Shown: positions 6,827 to 15,718, counted from the stretch's first letter. The stretch: 25,085 bases of DNA from Hydrogenothermaceae bacterium (GCA_015490675.1 WFXI01000321.1:1-25085), one strand, 5' to 3'. Program-made: numbers and translations. Notes: generated from the sequence alone by a model not told the origin.

Positions 6827-7696
6827 ATGGGTTTAAGATATCTTCAACCAGCACCAGGGTTTAAAGAGTATTTACCAAAGGACTATGTTGATTTAATAGA
6901 TTTTGGTCCTTTTGGAAGAACTGACCAGCTTGATGCTACAAAACTCGGTCAGTTCAAAGAGATTGTAGAAGAGCACCCAATGTGTGCAGGATGCTTCATG
7001 GCTTACTTTGTTAGAGTTTTCTATGCATCTTTACCAAATCCAGAAGATACTATCGTAATTGGAACAGCTGGATGTGCTAGATTAGCATTATCTCAGGCAG
7101 CAGTTCCATTCATCTACGGAAACTATGGAGATACAAATGCTGTTGCTTCTGGATTAACTAGAGCTCTTAAATTAAGATTCCCAGATAAGCACAAAGATGT
7201 TGTTGCTATTGCTGGTGACGGTGGATTAATGGACATTGGATTTAGTATGACAATGCACTCTTGGTTCAGAAAAGAGAAATTTACAACTATCATGGTTGAT
7301 AACGAAGTTTACGGAAACACAGGTGGACAGGAATCAGGAATGTCACCTAAAGGTGTTCAATTAAAAATGGCTCCTAAAGGTAAAAAATTCGACAAAATAC
7401 CTGCTACAGAGCTTGCAAAACAAGCAGGTTGTGTATATGTAGCGAAACTTGCTCCAACTAATGTAAAAAGAATGGCTAAAGTTATTAGAAGAGCAGTTTT
7501 AGCTGCTAGAGAATTTGGACCAACATTTATCCACGCATATACTTCATGTAACATTGAATACTCAATTCCAACAGAAGAAGTATTAAAAGATGCTAGAGAA
7601 AGAGAGAAAAAAGACTTTGGATTTGAAGAATACATGACTGATGAAGTAAGACAATACTTAGAAGAAATTGAAAAGAAAGAAAAAGCTAAGAAGTAA
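6827..7696 (+). CDS. 2-oxoacid:ferredoxin oxidoreductase beta subunit, cluster 1
   Basis: A 289-residue thiamine-diphosphate and [4Fe-4S] binding beta subunit. The ThDP/Mg motif runs from GDG at 130-132 to Asn159 (NEVYGNTGGQ). The four cluster cysteines expected for the family are Cys53 and Cys56 (CAGC), Cys83 (TAGC) and Cys241 (TSC). It carries the catalytic cofactor and passes electrons from the hydroxyethyl- or carboxy-type intermediate to the Fe-S chain; reversed, it receives them from ferredoxin. The C-terminal 30 residues are strongly charged and helical. A strong AGGAGGT ribosome site precedes the ATG, 31 bases after the alpha gene. YGNT here against YANT in the paralogue is a small hint of different substrates. 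Confidence 0.9.
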   Translation: MGLRYLQPAPGFKEYLPKDYVDLIDFGPFGRTDQLDATKLGQFKEIVEEHPMCAGCFMAYFVRVFYASLPNPEDTIVIGTAGCARLALSQAAVPFIYGNYGDTNAVASGLTRALKLRFPDKHKDVVAIAGDGGLMDIGFSMTMHSWFRKEKFTTIMVDNEVYGNTGGQESGMSPKGVQLKMAPKGKKFDKIPATELAKQAGCVYVAKLAPTNVKRMAKVIRRAVLAAREFGPTFIHAYTSCNIEYSIPTEEVLKDAREREKKDFGFEEYMTDEVRQYLEEIEKKEKAKK

Positions 7697-7726
7697 TCTA
7701 TAAAGATATAGACGGAGGTCTAAAAA

Positions 7727-8407
7727 ATGAAAAGATATAATATTAGAATTGCTGGTGTTGGTGGGCAGGGTGTTGTTACTTCTGCCCACATCCTTGGTAA
7801 CGCTATGTCTGCAGCTGGAAAGTATGCTACATTGGTTCCATTCTTTGGTTCTGAAAAAAGAATGGCTCCAGTTGAAGCTTATGTAAGAGCATCAGACCAA
7901 CCTATTTACGAAGTTGGTGAAGTTGTTTATCCAAATGTTATTATGATTTATCACCCACAGGTTATTACTCACGGTAAATCTTATACAATGCCTTTCTATT
8001 CTGGACTCAAAGAAAATGGTATTGTTATAATAAATACTGAAGTAGATATTCTTTCTGATGAAGATAAAAAGGTTTTAGAAGATTTAAATACTCAGGTTAT
8101 TATGTATAATGCTACTGGTCTTGCTCTTGAAATAGCAGGAACAGAGCTTGCTACTAACATGGCAATGCTTGGATTTTTCTTTGGAATTACTAAATTAGTT
8201 GGTTTTGAACACATAGAACAGGCTGTTAAAGAAAGATTCTTAGGAAACACTTTCGTAGCATCTGGTGGAACAGCTTCTCTTGACTCTGCTATCGAGAAGA
8301 AGTTCAAAAGAAAAGTAGAACTTCTAGAAAAGAATATGCAGGTTATCAAGAAAGCATTTGAAATCGTTGAAAAAGAAGGTTGGACTGAAGAAAAACAACC
8401 AGCGTAA
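7727..8407 (+). CDS. 2-oxoacid:ferredoxin oxidoreductase gamma subunit, cluster 1
   Basis: A 226-residue gamma subunit. It opens with IRIAGVGGQGVVTSAHILG (residues 6-24), the glycine-rich signature of the Por/Kor gamma domain, and continues with FFGSEKRMAPVEAYVR, also typical. In this enzyme family the gamma domain helps bind CoA and stabilises the alpha/beta core. It has a stretch (nucleotides 8121-8163) identical at all 43 bases to the gamma gene of cluster 2, although flanking sequence differs. CGGAGGT precedes the ATG. It lies 30 bases after the beta gene and 27 before the small ferredoxin gene, clearly in one operon. Confidence 0.88.
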   Translation: MKRYNIRIAGVGGQGVVTSAHILGNAMSAAGKYATLVPFFGSEKRMAPVEAYVRASDQPIYEVGEVVYPNVIMIYHPQVITHGKSYTMPFYSGLKENGIVIINTEVDILSDEDKKVLEDLNTQVIMYNATGLALEIAGTELATNMAMLGFFFGITKLVGFEHIEQAVKERFLGNTFVASGGTASLDSAIEKKFKRKVELLEKNMQVIKKAFEIVEKEGWTEEKQPA

Positions 8408-8434
8408 TAAATCCAAAAAAACGGAGGTTATAAT

Positions 8435-8659
8435 ATGTACTATGTAGCAAAAGTTGATGAAGAAAAGTGTTCTACTTACAACTGTAAGCAGTGCACTCTC
8501 TTCTGTCCAGAAGCTAACACTTTAATGTTTGATGAAGAAAGAAATACAGCATGGGTAAACGAGCCTAGATGTAAAGGTTGTGCTTTATGTGTTTATGTAT
8601 GTTCTGACTTATTAAAGAGAGATTGTATCCAAATGGTAATGGTTACAGCTGAGGAATAA
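8435..8659 (+). CDS. 2x[4Fe-4S] ferredoxin-like epsilon subunit, cluster 1
   Basis: A 74-residue ferredoxin-type subunit that should feed electrons between soluble ferredoxin and the beta-subunit cluster. Two Cys clusters are seen. The first, Cys12-x4-Cys17-x2-Cys20-x3-Cys24-Pro, is atypical in its first spacing. The second is a standard Cys46-x2-Cys49-x2-Cys52-x3-Cys56, followed by an extra Cys64. This layout matches PorD/ForE-type subunits. As the last gene of cluster 1 it gives the D-A-B-G-E order; cluster 2 has no such gene. Terminator at 8682 follows at 22 bases. CGGAGGT lies 7-8 bases before the ATG. Confidence 0.85.
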   Translation: MYYVAKVDEEKCSTYNCKQCTLFCPEANTLMFDEERNTAWVNEPRCKGCALCVYVCSDLLKRDCIQMVMVTAEE

Positions 8660-8681
8660 TTAAAATAGATAATATAATCTG

Positions 8682-8708
8682 AAGGGCTAGCTTCCTAGCC
8701 CTTTTAGA
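8682..8708 (+). terminator. Rho-independent terminator after cluster 1
   Basis: Perfect 9-bp stem AAGGGCTAG / CTAGCCCTT with a CTTC tetraloop and a short T-rich tail. The most stable hairpin in the region; it should end the cluster 1 transcript. Confidence 0.85.
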
Positions 8709-8735
8709 TTAATATAAGGAAATGGAGGTATTAAA

Positions 8736-9044
8736 ATGGAAAAAGAATTAAAAGAAAAACTTGAAAAAGTTGTAGAACTTGTTAACAACGCAAACATTGA
8801 CCCTGACATTGAAATTGAATACTGCATTCCTGAAGTTGCTACAACTTCAGACAAATGTGATGTTTCTGGAGACCCATACATTATTGTTAAGTATGTCACT
8901 GAAGAACACGATGTTCATGAAAGAAAAATTAAATTAAGAAGAACTTATTTAGAAAAAACTCCAGAAGATTTAGCAAACTTAATTACTTTCTACATTGAAC
9001 AATTTATGGAAGAAATTGACTCTGTTGAATACGGTGGAGAGTAA
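8736..9044 (+). CDS. Small acidic protein of unknown function
   Basis: A 102-residue soluble protein that I do not recognise. It starts with a charged helix (KELKEKLEKVVELVNNAN). A central segment follows with two cysteines, Cys30 and Cys41, around YCIPEVATTSDKCDVSGDPY; then a beta-like strand (IIVKYV), a His-containing turn (EEHDVHERKIKL) and an acidic C-terminal helix. GGAGG lies 9 bases before the ATG. It lies just after the terminator of cluster 1 and 18 bases before a CobW-type GTPase, so it is probably co-transcribed with that GTPase. The paired Cys and His residues make metal binding conceivable, but this is only a guess. Confidence 0.75.
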   Translation: MEKELKEKLEKVVELVNNANIDPDIEIEYCIPEVATTSDKCDVSGDPYIIVKYVTEEHDVHERKIKLRRTYLEKTPEDLANLITFYIEQFMEEIDSVEYGGE

Positions 9045-9062
9045 TTAATTACTAATTTAAAG

Positions 9063-9995
9063 ATGATTTCATCATTTGTTATTACAGGCTTTCTAGGTGT
9101 AGGTAAAACTACTTTAATGCTTAACTCTATTAAAGAGTATTTTTCTGATAGGAAAATAGCTGTTATTGTCAATGAGTTTGGTGAAGTAGGAATTGATGGA
9201 AAAATTCTAAAGAATGTTTATAGTGAAGTTTTAGAAATTTCAGAAGGTTGCATCTGTTGTAAACTTTCTCAAGAATTTGAAAAAGGTGTTATAGAAATAA
9301 TCAAAAATTATAATCCTGAGGTTATCTTTGTGGAAACCTCAGGAACTTCTGAACCTTTTCCTATATTTCTCTCCTTACAAAATTTAGGGATATCTGTAGA
9401 AGGTATTATATGTGTAATTGATGCTAAGAATTTTGATACTTACAAAGACCATGCAACTGCAAAATATCAAATAGGTGGTTCTAACATTTTAGTTTTAAAC
9501 AAAATAGATTTAGTGTCTGAAGAAGAATTACAAAAAGTAGAAAAAGAAGTAAGAGAATATAAAGAGAAATACAACTTAAAAAATGTCTTAACAGGTGAAA
9601 TTATATTTAAAACATATGCTCTCTATAAAGCACAGTATGGAAAACTTCCCAAAGAAGTATTTGATGGTGTTTATAAAATAGAAGATATTGTAAAAATAGG
9701 TGAAGAAGGTATACCTTCAGCTCATCCTTTAAAGAAAAATGACTTTTCCCAGAGAATTGTTTATTTACCTGAAAATGTAGAATTTAAAGAAATAGACAAG
9801 TATTTAGCTAATGTTCCTGAAAATGTTTACAGAATTAAAGGAATAATAAAAGCAAAAGATTTGCCTACCCCTGTAGTTGTTAATTATGCATTTGGTGATT
9901 TGACTTTTCAGGAACTTCCAAGCTACAAAGGTAGGTCATTTTTAGTATTTATTGGTTCTAATCTAAGTAATAAACAAATTATTCAATTAAATTGA
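9063..9995 (+). CDS. CobW/COG0523 family GTPase (metal chaperone type)
   Basis: A 310-residue G3E-family GTPase of the CobW/COG0523 group, which insert or deliver metals (Zn, Co, Fe or Ni by subgroup). Residues 9-17 are the P-loop GFLGVGKTT. NEFGEVGIDG follows at 37-46. Cys63-x-Cys65-Cys66 (EGCICCKL) is the diagnostic metal-binding motif, ETSGTSEPFP is the Walker B-like element, and NKIDL near residue 150 is the base-recognition motif. The C-terminal part is the less conserved CobW_C-like domain. No strong ribosome site is seen before the ATG, so translation may be coupled to the small gene 18 bases upstream. It ends overlapping the convergent hemerythrin gene by nine bases. The metal and client are unknown; DabA (zinc) is a nearby candidate. 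Confidence 0.85.
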   Translation: MISSFVITGFLGVGKTTLMLNSIKEYFSDRKIAVIVNEFGEVGIDGKILKNVYSEVLEISEGCICCKLSQEFEKGVIEIIKNYNPEVIFVETSGTSEPFPIFLSLQNLGISVEGIICVIDAKNFDTYKDHATAKYQIGGSNILVLNKIDLVSEEELQKVEKEVREYKEKYNLKNVLTGEIIFKTYALYKAQYGKLPKEVFDGVYKIEDIVKIGEEGIPSAHPLKKNDFSQRIVYLPENVEFKEIDKYLANVPENVYRIKGIIKAKDLPTPVVVNYAFGDLTFQELPSYKGRSFLVFIGSNLSNKQIIQLN

Positions 9996-10388
9996 ATCTC
10001 CTATATGCATAGCAGTTTCAGAATCCCACCTAGAGATATGTAAATTTAACCAAGGTGCATATTCTGTTTCTAAGAAATTTATAACTTCTTGAGGGTTTTT
10101 ATTATTTTTCCAGTTTTCATAAAGGTTATTTAATTTTTCTCTCATTGTATCGTGTTCTGCTTTATGCATAGCTCTAGCCCAGTATCCACTTTCTATCATC
10201 ATTTCTTCTTCTTCAGAAAAATGGTCTTCTACTTCCCTTAAAAATTCTTCAAAAAGTTTTTCTGCTTCTTCTATATTGTTTTCTTTTAATGCATCATAAA
10301 GTTTATTAACTAGTTCAACCTCAACTTCATGTATTATATTCATATCCATATTTGATACTTTAGGGATATCTTCTTTTTTGATTAACAT
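9987..10388 (-). CDS. Bacteriohemerythrin
   Basis: A 133-residue single-domain hemerythrin, a non-haem di-iron oxygen-binding four-helix bundle. All seven ligands have the family spacing: His20, His56 and Glu60 (HFSEE), His75 and His79 (HKAEH), His117 and Asp122 (HISRWD). It is cytoplasmic, with no signal sequence. AGGAG lies before the ATG. Only 28 bases separate it from dabA upstream, so it appears to be the last gene of the dab operon. A role in binding or sensing O2 close to oxygen-sensitive ferredoxin-dependent carboxylases is inferred from this setting, not shown. Confidence 0.9.
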   Translation of the reverse strand: MLIKKEDIPKVSNMDMNIIHEVEVELVNKLYDALKENNIEEAEKLFEEFLREVEDHFSEEEEMMIESGYWARAMHKAEHDTMREKLNNLYENWKNNKNPQEVINFLETEYAPWLNLHISRWDSETAMHIGDSI

Positions 10389-10416
10389 ATTTAATACTCC
10401 TTCATCTTAAATTTCC

Positions 10417-13317
10417 TTATACTATACAACATTCTAACTCTTTAATCAATTTAAATTCTCCATCTTCCAGTTTATACACTTTTCCTTCTTTTTCATCTAT
10501 TAGGACTAATCTTATCCATTCATTCATAATAACTGGATTAGCAAGAGAAGATTGTTGTGCAGCTTTTAAAGCTAACTCTAAAGGTGCTTCTAAAAATACA
10601 ATTAATCTAACTGGCTCGTGATAAGGTTTATCTTCAAGTAAAACTGTCTGTGTAGGTAGCCCTATTTTTAAATCACTGTAGTTTCCATAAAAGACACCAA
10701 CTTTAGAAACTATGTTGTGATAAACCTTTGAACCTGCTCCAAATACTTCATTGTCTACAGTAGAGAAATAGTGTTCCATATTAATCCATTCTCCAACAAT
10801 TAAAGGCCCTGAGAATAACGATGTAAGTATTGATGCTTTTTCATCGTCCACTTTCCAGTCATATGAAACCATAAAGAATCTATTGTGAAGGGATAAGTGT
10901 TTTAGACTTTCTCTTTTTCCAACATATGCAGCAACATTTTTAGATAATCCCCATTCTGGTCTTGGTTCTGACCAGTCCATTGATTTTATAAATATATCCT
11001 CTTCTGTTTCTGTATAAGGAAGGGTTTTTATTCTTTCTTCTCTAGACCTAGAAGTTGCAAATTTAATGTCATCTAAAACTTTAGCAAATAATTTTTCTTC
11101 TTCCTCTGTCAGAATTTCTGTATCTTCAAAAGTAATTTCATCTGTAGTTGTATTGTGAAGCCCTGGAATAAACTTAACGTCATCTGGAATTTCTATTCCT
11201 CTTTCTTTTAATTTTTCTCTAACTTCTTTTCTGTTAGCAATTAAACACATTGTCCTTGCATTTGGGAAGCTAACATTACCTCCACAAGCTCCACAGTCCA
11301 AAGCAGATTCAAATGGGTTATTGTCAGATTTACTACCGTGTCCAACAATTAAAACAAATTTAGGGAAGTTTTTAACAAGACCTATTGTTTTTAAAAAGTT
11401 TTCTAAATACATAACCTGTTCATCAAGAGAAAATCCAACCTGAGAAAGTTTTCTCTTTTGAAACTCATAATCTTCTTTTGTAATGTTATAAACATTTTTT
11501 AACTTTTCTAGTAAATCTTTTGGAACTTCAAAGGATAAACTTTCTCCAAATATTAAATGTTTCCATATATTTTCAATCTCTACTTCTGTTAAACCTCTTT
11601 TTAGGAAACTTGAGGCTACTTCTTCAATTATTTTGAAGTGAACTTTTTTGGCAAACAGTTCAATTTCTTCATCAGAAAGTTTGTCAATCATATAAACTGT
11701 TTTTGGTTTCTTAGGTCTAAATTTAGCAAAGAATTTATCAACCTGTTTAGGGAAGAATGTTTTACCAAAAAGATTTATTCCAAATAACCACCCAATAGCT
11801 TCAACAGTAATAAATGGTGTATATGGATTATTTTTCAGGTCATTCAAAACTTTTTTTAAGGTTTTTGTAAACCCTTTTTTAGATTTATATTCTTCTAAAT
11901 TGTCTTTTGGAAGTTCAAAAACTACATTATTAGGTTTCATTATAGCAGGACATAAAAATTGCTCGTGATTTTTATCAAACTCAATAAATGTTATAGGCAT
12001 TCTTAAAAATCCAGCAATTCCATAAGTATCGTAAGGTCCTATTCTTTCCATATATCTTCTGATTGCTTCTGAACGAACATCTATACACATAACTAAAGAT
12101 GCAAGTAACCTATCTTTTGGTGCTTTAGAGCTTGAGAAAAACTCATTTACATATGTTTCTATATAACTATCTTCTAAAGATTTAAGCCATATAAATCCTT
12201 CTTCTTCCTTTAAAACTTCAACAAACTTTGCATATTCAATTAAATCTCCTTCAAATGTAGGCAGTTCTTTTTTAGATAACTGAATCTGGAGTGCATCAAG
12301 CTCAAGCTCTTCAGATATATATTTTTCTAGTATTTCTTTAGGGTTTTCTCCATTTTCAAGCATATCTATGTATTTTGGTGGTAGTTTGTTTTTGTATTTT
12401 AGAATTTTTAATGCTACATATTCTTTATTTTGAGAAATGTATTTTTCTAATTCTTCAAAGTTATTTATTTTTTCATTTTTTAGATATTTCCATTCGTAAT
12501 ATAAACGGATAGCTAGATAATCTATTAGTGAAGCAGGGTATTCCTGTTGCCAGTAGTAATAGCTATCTCCTTCTCTATATTTAATAAATCCTGCCCAACC
12601 TGCCTGTTTTAATAGATGTGCTAAAAAGTAGTTCGATATATTTTCTTCTTTAACTTTTAATTTTTTTAATATGTCTTCAATAAATTCTTCAGAAGCTTTA
12701 TCAAAATCAATACCTTCGTATAATTTAAATGTGTTAAACATACCAAGGTGTCTTTGATACATAGAAAGTGTTGTTTGTTCTTGGTCTAAAAATCTAGAGA
12801 TGTATTCAATAATATCTTTCTCTATTAACTCTTTTTTATCTGTATCAAAAATTGCATCTAAATATTCGTATAAAGTCCAATATTTTGCATTATGGTCTAT
12901 TAAACATTTTGTATCTTTAAATTGAGATTTTGCTCTTAGATACTCTATTAAACTTTCATCTGGACAGGTTTCTTTTGCTAATTTATATGACCTGAAACTT
13001 TCCCATCTGGGGCTAATTTCTATTAAAAATGTTCTTGCTTCGTGAAAATGTTTAGAAAGTCCATGCTCTTTTAAAACTTTAGATAAGTTTTCTTCTAAAA
13101 TGTGTTGTTTGATTTTTCCCTCTTCATATAAGGAAACATAGTATTTCACAGGCATATATACATTTGCTTCAAAAATATCTTTTGCAAGTTTTAAAGCATC
13201 TCTAAAGTTTTTCTTTTCAAATCCAGTTAGAGGGTTATGGTGTATAAAGTTTCCTATTGGCCAATATTTTGGAACAACTTCTTTTATGTAATCTAGTTTT
13301 TCTTTTACCATTGTCAT
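10417..13317 (-). CDS. dabA: Inorganic carbon transporter subunit DabA (DUF2309, UPF0753)
   Basis: A 966-residue DabA protein, the beta-carbonic-anhydrase-like subunit of the DAB system, which with membrane subunit DabB drives vectorial CO2 hydration and bicarbonate accumulation using the cation gradient. The zinc site is clear: Cys411 and Asp413 in VMCIDVRSE, His660 in IVGHGS and Cys675 in ALDCGACGG. The 15-residue His-to-Cys spacing equals that of the characterised Halothiobacillus protein (His524, Cys539). The N-terminal HHNPLTGFE (26-34) is also a family hallmark. Its ATG overlaps the stop of the preceding membrane-protein gene (ATGA), and its AGGAGG lies inside that gene's last codons, so the two are translationally coupled. 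Peripheral on the cytoplasmic membrane face. Confidence 0.93.
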   Translation of the reverse strand: MTMVKEKLDYIKEVVPKYWPIGNFIHHNPLTGFEKKNFRDALKLAKDIFEANVYMPVKYYVSLYEEGKIKQHILEENLSKVLKEHGLSKHFHEARTFLIEISPRWESFRSYKLAKETCPDESLIEYLRAKSQFKDTKCLIDHNAKYWTLYEYLDAIFDTDKKELIEKDIIEYISRFLDQEQTTLSMYQRHLGMFNTFKLYEGIDFDKASEEFIEDILKKLKVKEENISNYFLAHLLKQAGWAGFIKYREGDSYYYWQQEYPASLIDYLAIRLYYEWKYLKNEKINNFEELEKYISQNKEYVALKILKYKNKLPPKYIDMLENGENPKEILEKYISEELELDALQIQLSKKELPTFEGDLIEYAKFVEVLKEEEGFIWLKSLEDSYIETYVNEFFSSSKAPKDRLLASLVMCIDVRSEAIRRYMERIGPYDTYGIAGFLRMPITFIEFDKNHEQFLCPAIMKPNNVVFELPKDNLEEYKSKKGFTKTLKKVLNDLKNNPYTPFITVEAIGWLFGINLFGKTFFPKQVDKFFAKFRPKKPKTVYMIDKLSDEEIELFAKKVHFKIIEEVASSFLKRGLTEVEIENIWKHLIFGESLSFEVPKDLLEKLKNVYNITKEDYEFQKRKLSQVGFSLDEQVMYLENFLKTIGLVKNFPKFVLIVGHGSKSDNNPFESALDCGACGGNVSFPNARTMCLIANRKEVREKLKERGIEIPDDVKFIPGLHNTTTDEITFEDTEILTEEEEKLFAKVLDDIKFATSRSREERIKTLPYTETEEDIFIKSMDWSEPRPEWGLSKNVAAYVGKRESLKHLSLHNRFFMVSYDWKVDDEKASILTSLFSGPLIVGEWINMEHYFSTVDNEVFGAGSKVYHNIVSKVGVFYGNYSDLKIGLPTQTVLLEDKPYHEPVRLIVFLEAPLELALKAAQQSSLANPVIMNEWIRLVLIDEKEGKVYKLEDGEFKLIKELECCIV

Positions 13318-14039
13318 TGTAATACCTCCTTAAGTCCGTATATACCAATAACGAGTAGAACAATATTTAAAACAGTGTGGAACAATCTCTCTTTAGACTC
13401 TAAATCTATATAGAAAATATTTTTGTTTGCCTTTCCAAAAACTGTATTAGTTAGTATTTTCATTGCAACAAAGAAGTTTCCAAAGAAAAATACAATAATC
13501 ACTGTATACCAGATTAAATCTAGTTTATCCTTTAACATACTGTTAAATAAAAACACTGCATTTGGAAACGGCGGATAAAGAGCAAGATTTATCAAATAAA
13601 TTCTTAAAAATAGACCTGCAAATGGTGCTTCTAAGGCAAGTCCACCAACTGAATAAAAGTTTGCACTTCCATAATTTTTTTCATAATAGGAACCTATTAG
13701 ATACATTCCGATTAATGTTATTAAAAGAGCAAATGAAAAATATATAAAGTAGTTTAAAGAGAATAAAAAGTAAACTGGTGAATTTATAAATATAAAGTAA
13801 TTAGTTAGCTTATAAAGATTTGTAGTTTTTAAAGCCTTATAAGTTGTAAATATTGAAGTTAGTATTGCAATAATTATACAAATATTATTTTGGCTACAAT
13901 CAGTTCCTGTTAAAAGCATAAGCATTAAACCTAAAACAAGTAAAGAAGCAGATACAAAAAATGTATATTTACCAAATGTCTTTTCTATTAGTAAATAGTA
14001 AGGAACTCCAGCAAGTAATATTAGAAGTAATATTTCCAT
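13314..14039 (-). CDS. Polytopic membrane protein between dabB and dabA
   Basis: A 241-residue hydrophobic protein with about seven or eight predicted membrane segments by eye (near residues 1-18, 25-44, 52-70, 80-98, 100-120, 135-160, 175-200 and 222-240). I do not recognise a named family. The stretch APFAGLFLRIYLINLALYPP near residue 135 looks like the proline-rich part of proton-pumping NuoL/M/N proteins, so it may be a shortened relative. Classic DAB systems have only DabA and DabB. This gene lies 13 bases after dabB, is coupled by a 4-base overlap to dabA, and is therefore a likely third subunit. The start ATG has a GAGGTGG ribosome site. Confidence 0.85.
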   Translation of the reverse strand: MEILLLILLAGVPYYLLIEKTFGKYTFFVSASLLVLGLMLMLLTGTDCSQNNICIIIAILTSIFTTYKALKTTNLYKLTNYFIFINSPVYFLFSLNYFIYFSFALLITLIGMYLIGSYYEKNYGSANFYSVGGLALEAPFAGLFLRIYLINLALYPPFPNAVFLFNSMLKDKLDLIWYTVIIVFFFGNFFVAMKILTNTVFGKANKNIFYIDLESKERLFHTVLNIVLLVIGIYGLKEVLQ

Positions 14040-14052
14040 CGCCCACCTCTAC

Positions 14053-15666
14053 TTAAAATATTTTGAAAATTCTTAAAAATAAGTCAGGGAAATATGCTTC
14101 TTTAGAAAGAAGTTTATAAAATGCCCATTTGAATTTATTTTGTTTCTCTCCTTCTATTTCAATATCTACAAAATGCTGTTTATAGATATAAGCCCAACCT
14201 ATTATAAGGATAAGTATAAGTAGTCCAAGAGCTATAAATACAGAAGTATTTAAGGATGCTACTTCGTAGAATAGATGTGCATATTCTCCATATATAAATT
14301 TTTCCATAGCGTGGCCAATAAACTCATAAGTTAAAACAATTAAAGTGAATGAAACTAAAAGTCCAACAATAACTTTAGGTGAGTCAGAAAGAGAAACCTT
14401 AAAAAATGAAAGGAATAACTGTGTCCCTGTTAACCAAGCAAACGCTAAAATTACAACAGCAGCATTAAACTCAAAGAAATCTTGAGAAATTAAGAACTTA
14501 ATTCCTGCAAATATTAGAACAGGTATTACTGTAAATAAAGCAATTAGCCAGAAAAGGTTTTTAGACTTAGCCTGTTGAACTTTCTCTTCCCAGAAAACTT
14601 CATAAGAAAGTCTTTTTGGAATGTTAGGGTCGTGTCTTGCATAATGTATTAAACTACCAGATTCTAAGAACAGTGAAGCTTTAAATATACCGTGAACAAT
14701 CAGGTGGTAAATAGCTAAACTAAATGCTCCAAGACCTATCTCCATAATCATATAACCCATCTGTCCAACGGTAGAATAACCTAAAGACCTTTTAATGTCT
14801 GGAGTTGTAAGCATTATCATAGAAGCAAATATTGCGGTGAATAAACCAAAAGCAAAAGCTACATTTAAAACAAGAGGTGTTAATAAAAGCAAATAAGCAA
14901 GTTTATTTAAAACAATACCTCCAACATTAACAACTCCAGCATGCATTAAAGCAGAAACTGGTGTAGGTCCTTCTGATGTGTAAGGCAGCCATATATGAAA
15001 TGGAATTATGGAAGACTTTATCATAGCTGCAAATAAGAATAAAAATCCAATTACATATATTATTAAAGGTGTATTTTCTAAAGATTGATACTGATTTAGC
15101 CATATTTGATAAAGCTCAGATAGATAAAAAGTTCCAAAAGTTTTATAAGTTAAAACAACTCCTATAATAAATAAAAGGTCAGCAACTTTATGCAGTAAAA
15201 TTGTCCAGTTTCCAAACTTAACAGCACTTTTTGACTCAATGTTAAATGAAACCAAGAAATATAAAGCTAAACTCATTATTTGCCATGCAATAGCTAAAAC
15301 AACAAGGTGATTACTCATAATAAGTAAATAAATACCTGTAAATATAAAATTTAAAAGTATAAAAAATCTTTTATATCCTTTTTCATCCCACATATATTTA
15401 GCAGAATATTTTCTAATTACCATTCCAAGAACAGCTACATAAGGAACTAGTATTGCTGATAACTCATTAAATACTAGGAGGTTGTTAAATCCATATATAT
15501 TTTCATCTTCAAATACAACAAAGTAAGCACCTGCAAGACCTAAAACAGCTATAAAAGCAGAGAAGAACATACTAATTCTAGGAATAGCTTCTTTATTATT
15601 TATTACACCTATTAAACCTGCTATTATTAGCGGTATAAATGGAATAACCAGGATTAGTTCCTTCAA
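14053..15666 (-). CDS. dabB: DAB system membrane subunit DabB (NuoL/ND5-like)
   Basis: A 537-residue protein of the proton-conducting membrane transporter family (complex I subunit 5-like), with about 14 membrane helices. The central signature IIPFHIWLPYTSEGPTPVSA, followed by LMHAGVVNVGGIVLNK, contains the conserved Lys/His proton-path elements of NuoL-type proteins. Location directly upstream of dabA in one operon identifies it as DabB rather than a respiratory complex I subunit; no other nuo genes are near. The start is TTG at 15664-15666, five bases after AAGGAGG. A promoter with TATAAT at 15719-15724 lies upstream, and the gene is divergent from oxidoreductase cluster 2. Confidence 0.9.
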   Translation of the reverse strand: MKELILVIPFIPLIIAGLIGVINNKEAIPRISMFFSAFIAVLGLAGAYFVVFEDENIYGFNNLLVFNELSAILVPYVAVLGMVIRKYSAKYMWDEKGYKRFFILLNFIFTGIYLLIMSNHLVVLAIAWQIMSLALYFLVSFNIESKSAVKFGNWTILLHKVADLLFIIGVVLTYKTFGTFYLSELYQIWLNQYQSLENTPLIIYVIGFLFLFAAMIKSSIIPFHIWLPYTSEGPTPVSALMHAGVVNVGGIVLNKLAYLLLLTPLVLNVAFAFGLFTAIFASMIMLTTPDIKRSLGYSTVGQMGYMIMEIGLGAFSLAIYHLIVHGIFKASLFLESGSLIHYARHDPNIPKRLSYEVFWEEKVQQAKSKNLFWLIALFTVIPVLIFAGIKFLISQDFFEFNAAVVILAFAWLTGTQLFLSFFKVSLSDSPKVIVGLLVSFTLIVLTYEFIGHAMEKFIYGEYAHLFYEVASLNTSVFIALGLLILILIIGWAYIYKQHFVDIEIEGEKQNKFKWAFYKLLSKEAYFPDLFLRIFKIF

Positions 15667-15718
15667 GATAGCCTCCTTGATTTAAAGTTTATTAATATTA
15701 AAATTGATGACTTTTATA

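Noticed and set aside
4873..8659. Naming cluster 1 outright as pyruvate or 2-oxoglutarate oxidoreductase
   Set aside because: The two clusters are close paralogues with the same VNAPLSIQPDN element. Gene order and small beta-subunit differences only hint at 2-oxoglutarate for cluster 1 and pyruvate for cluster 2, so no gene symbols were given.
14053..15666. Respiratory complex I subunit NuoL
   Set aside because: No other nuo or mrp genes are near, and dabA is in the same operon; DabB explains it better.
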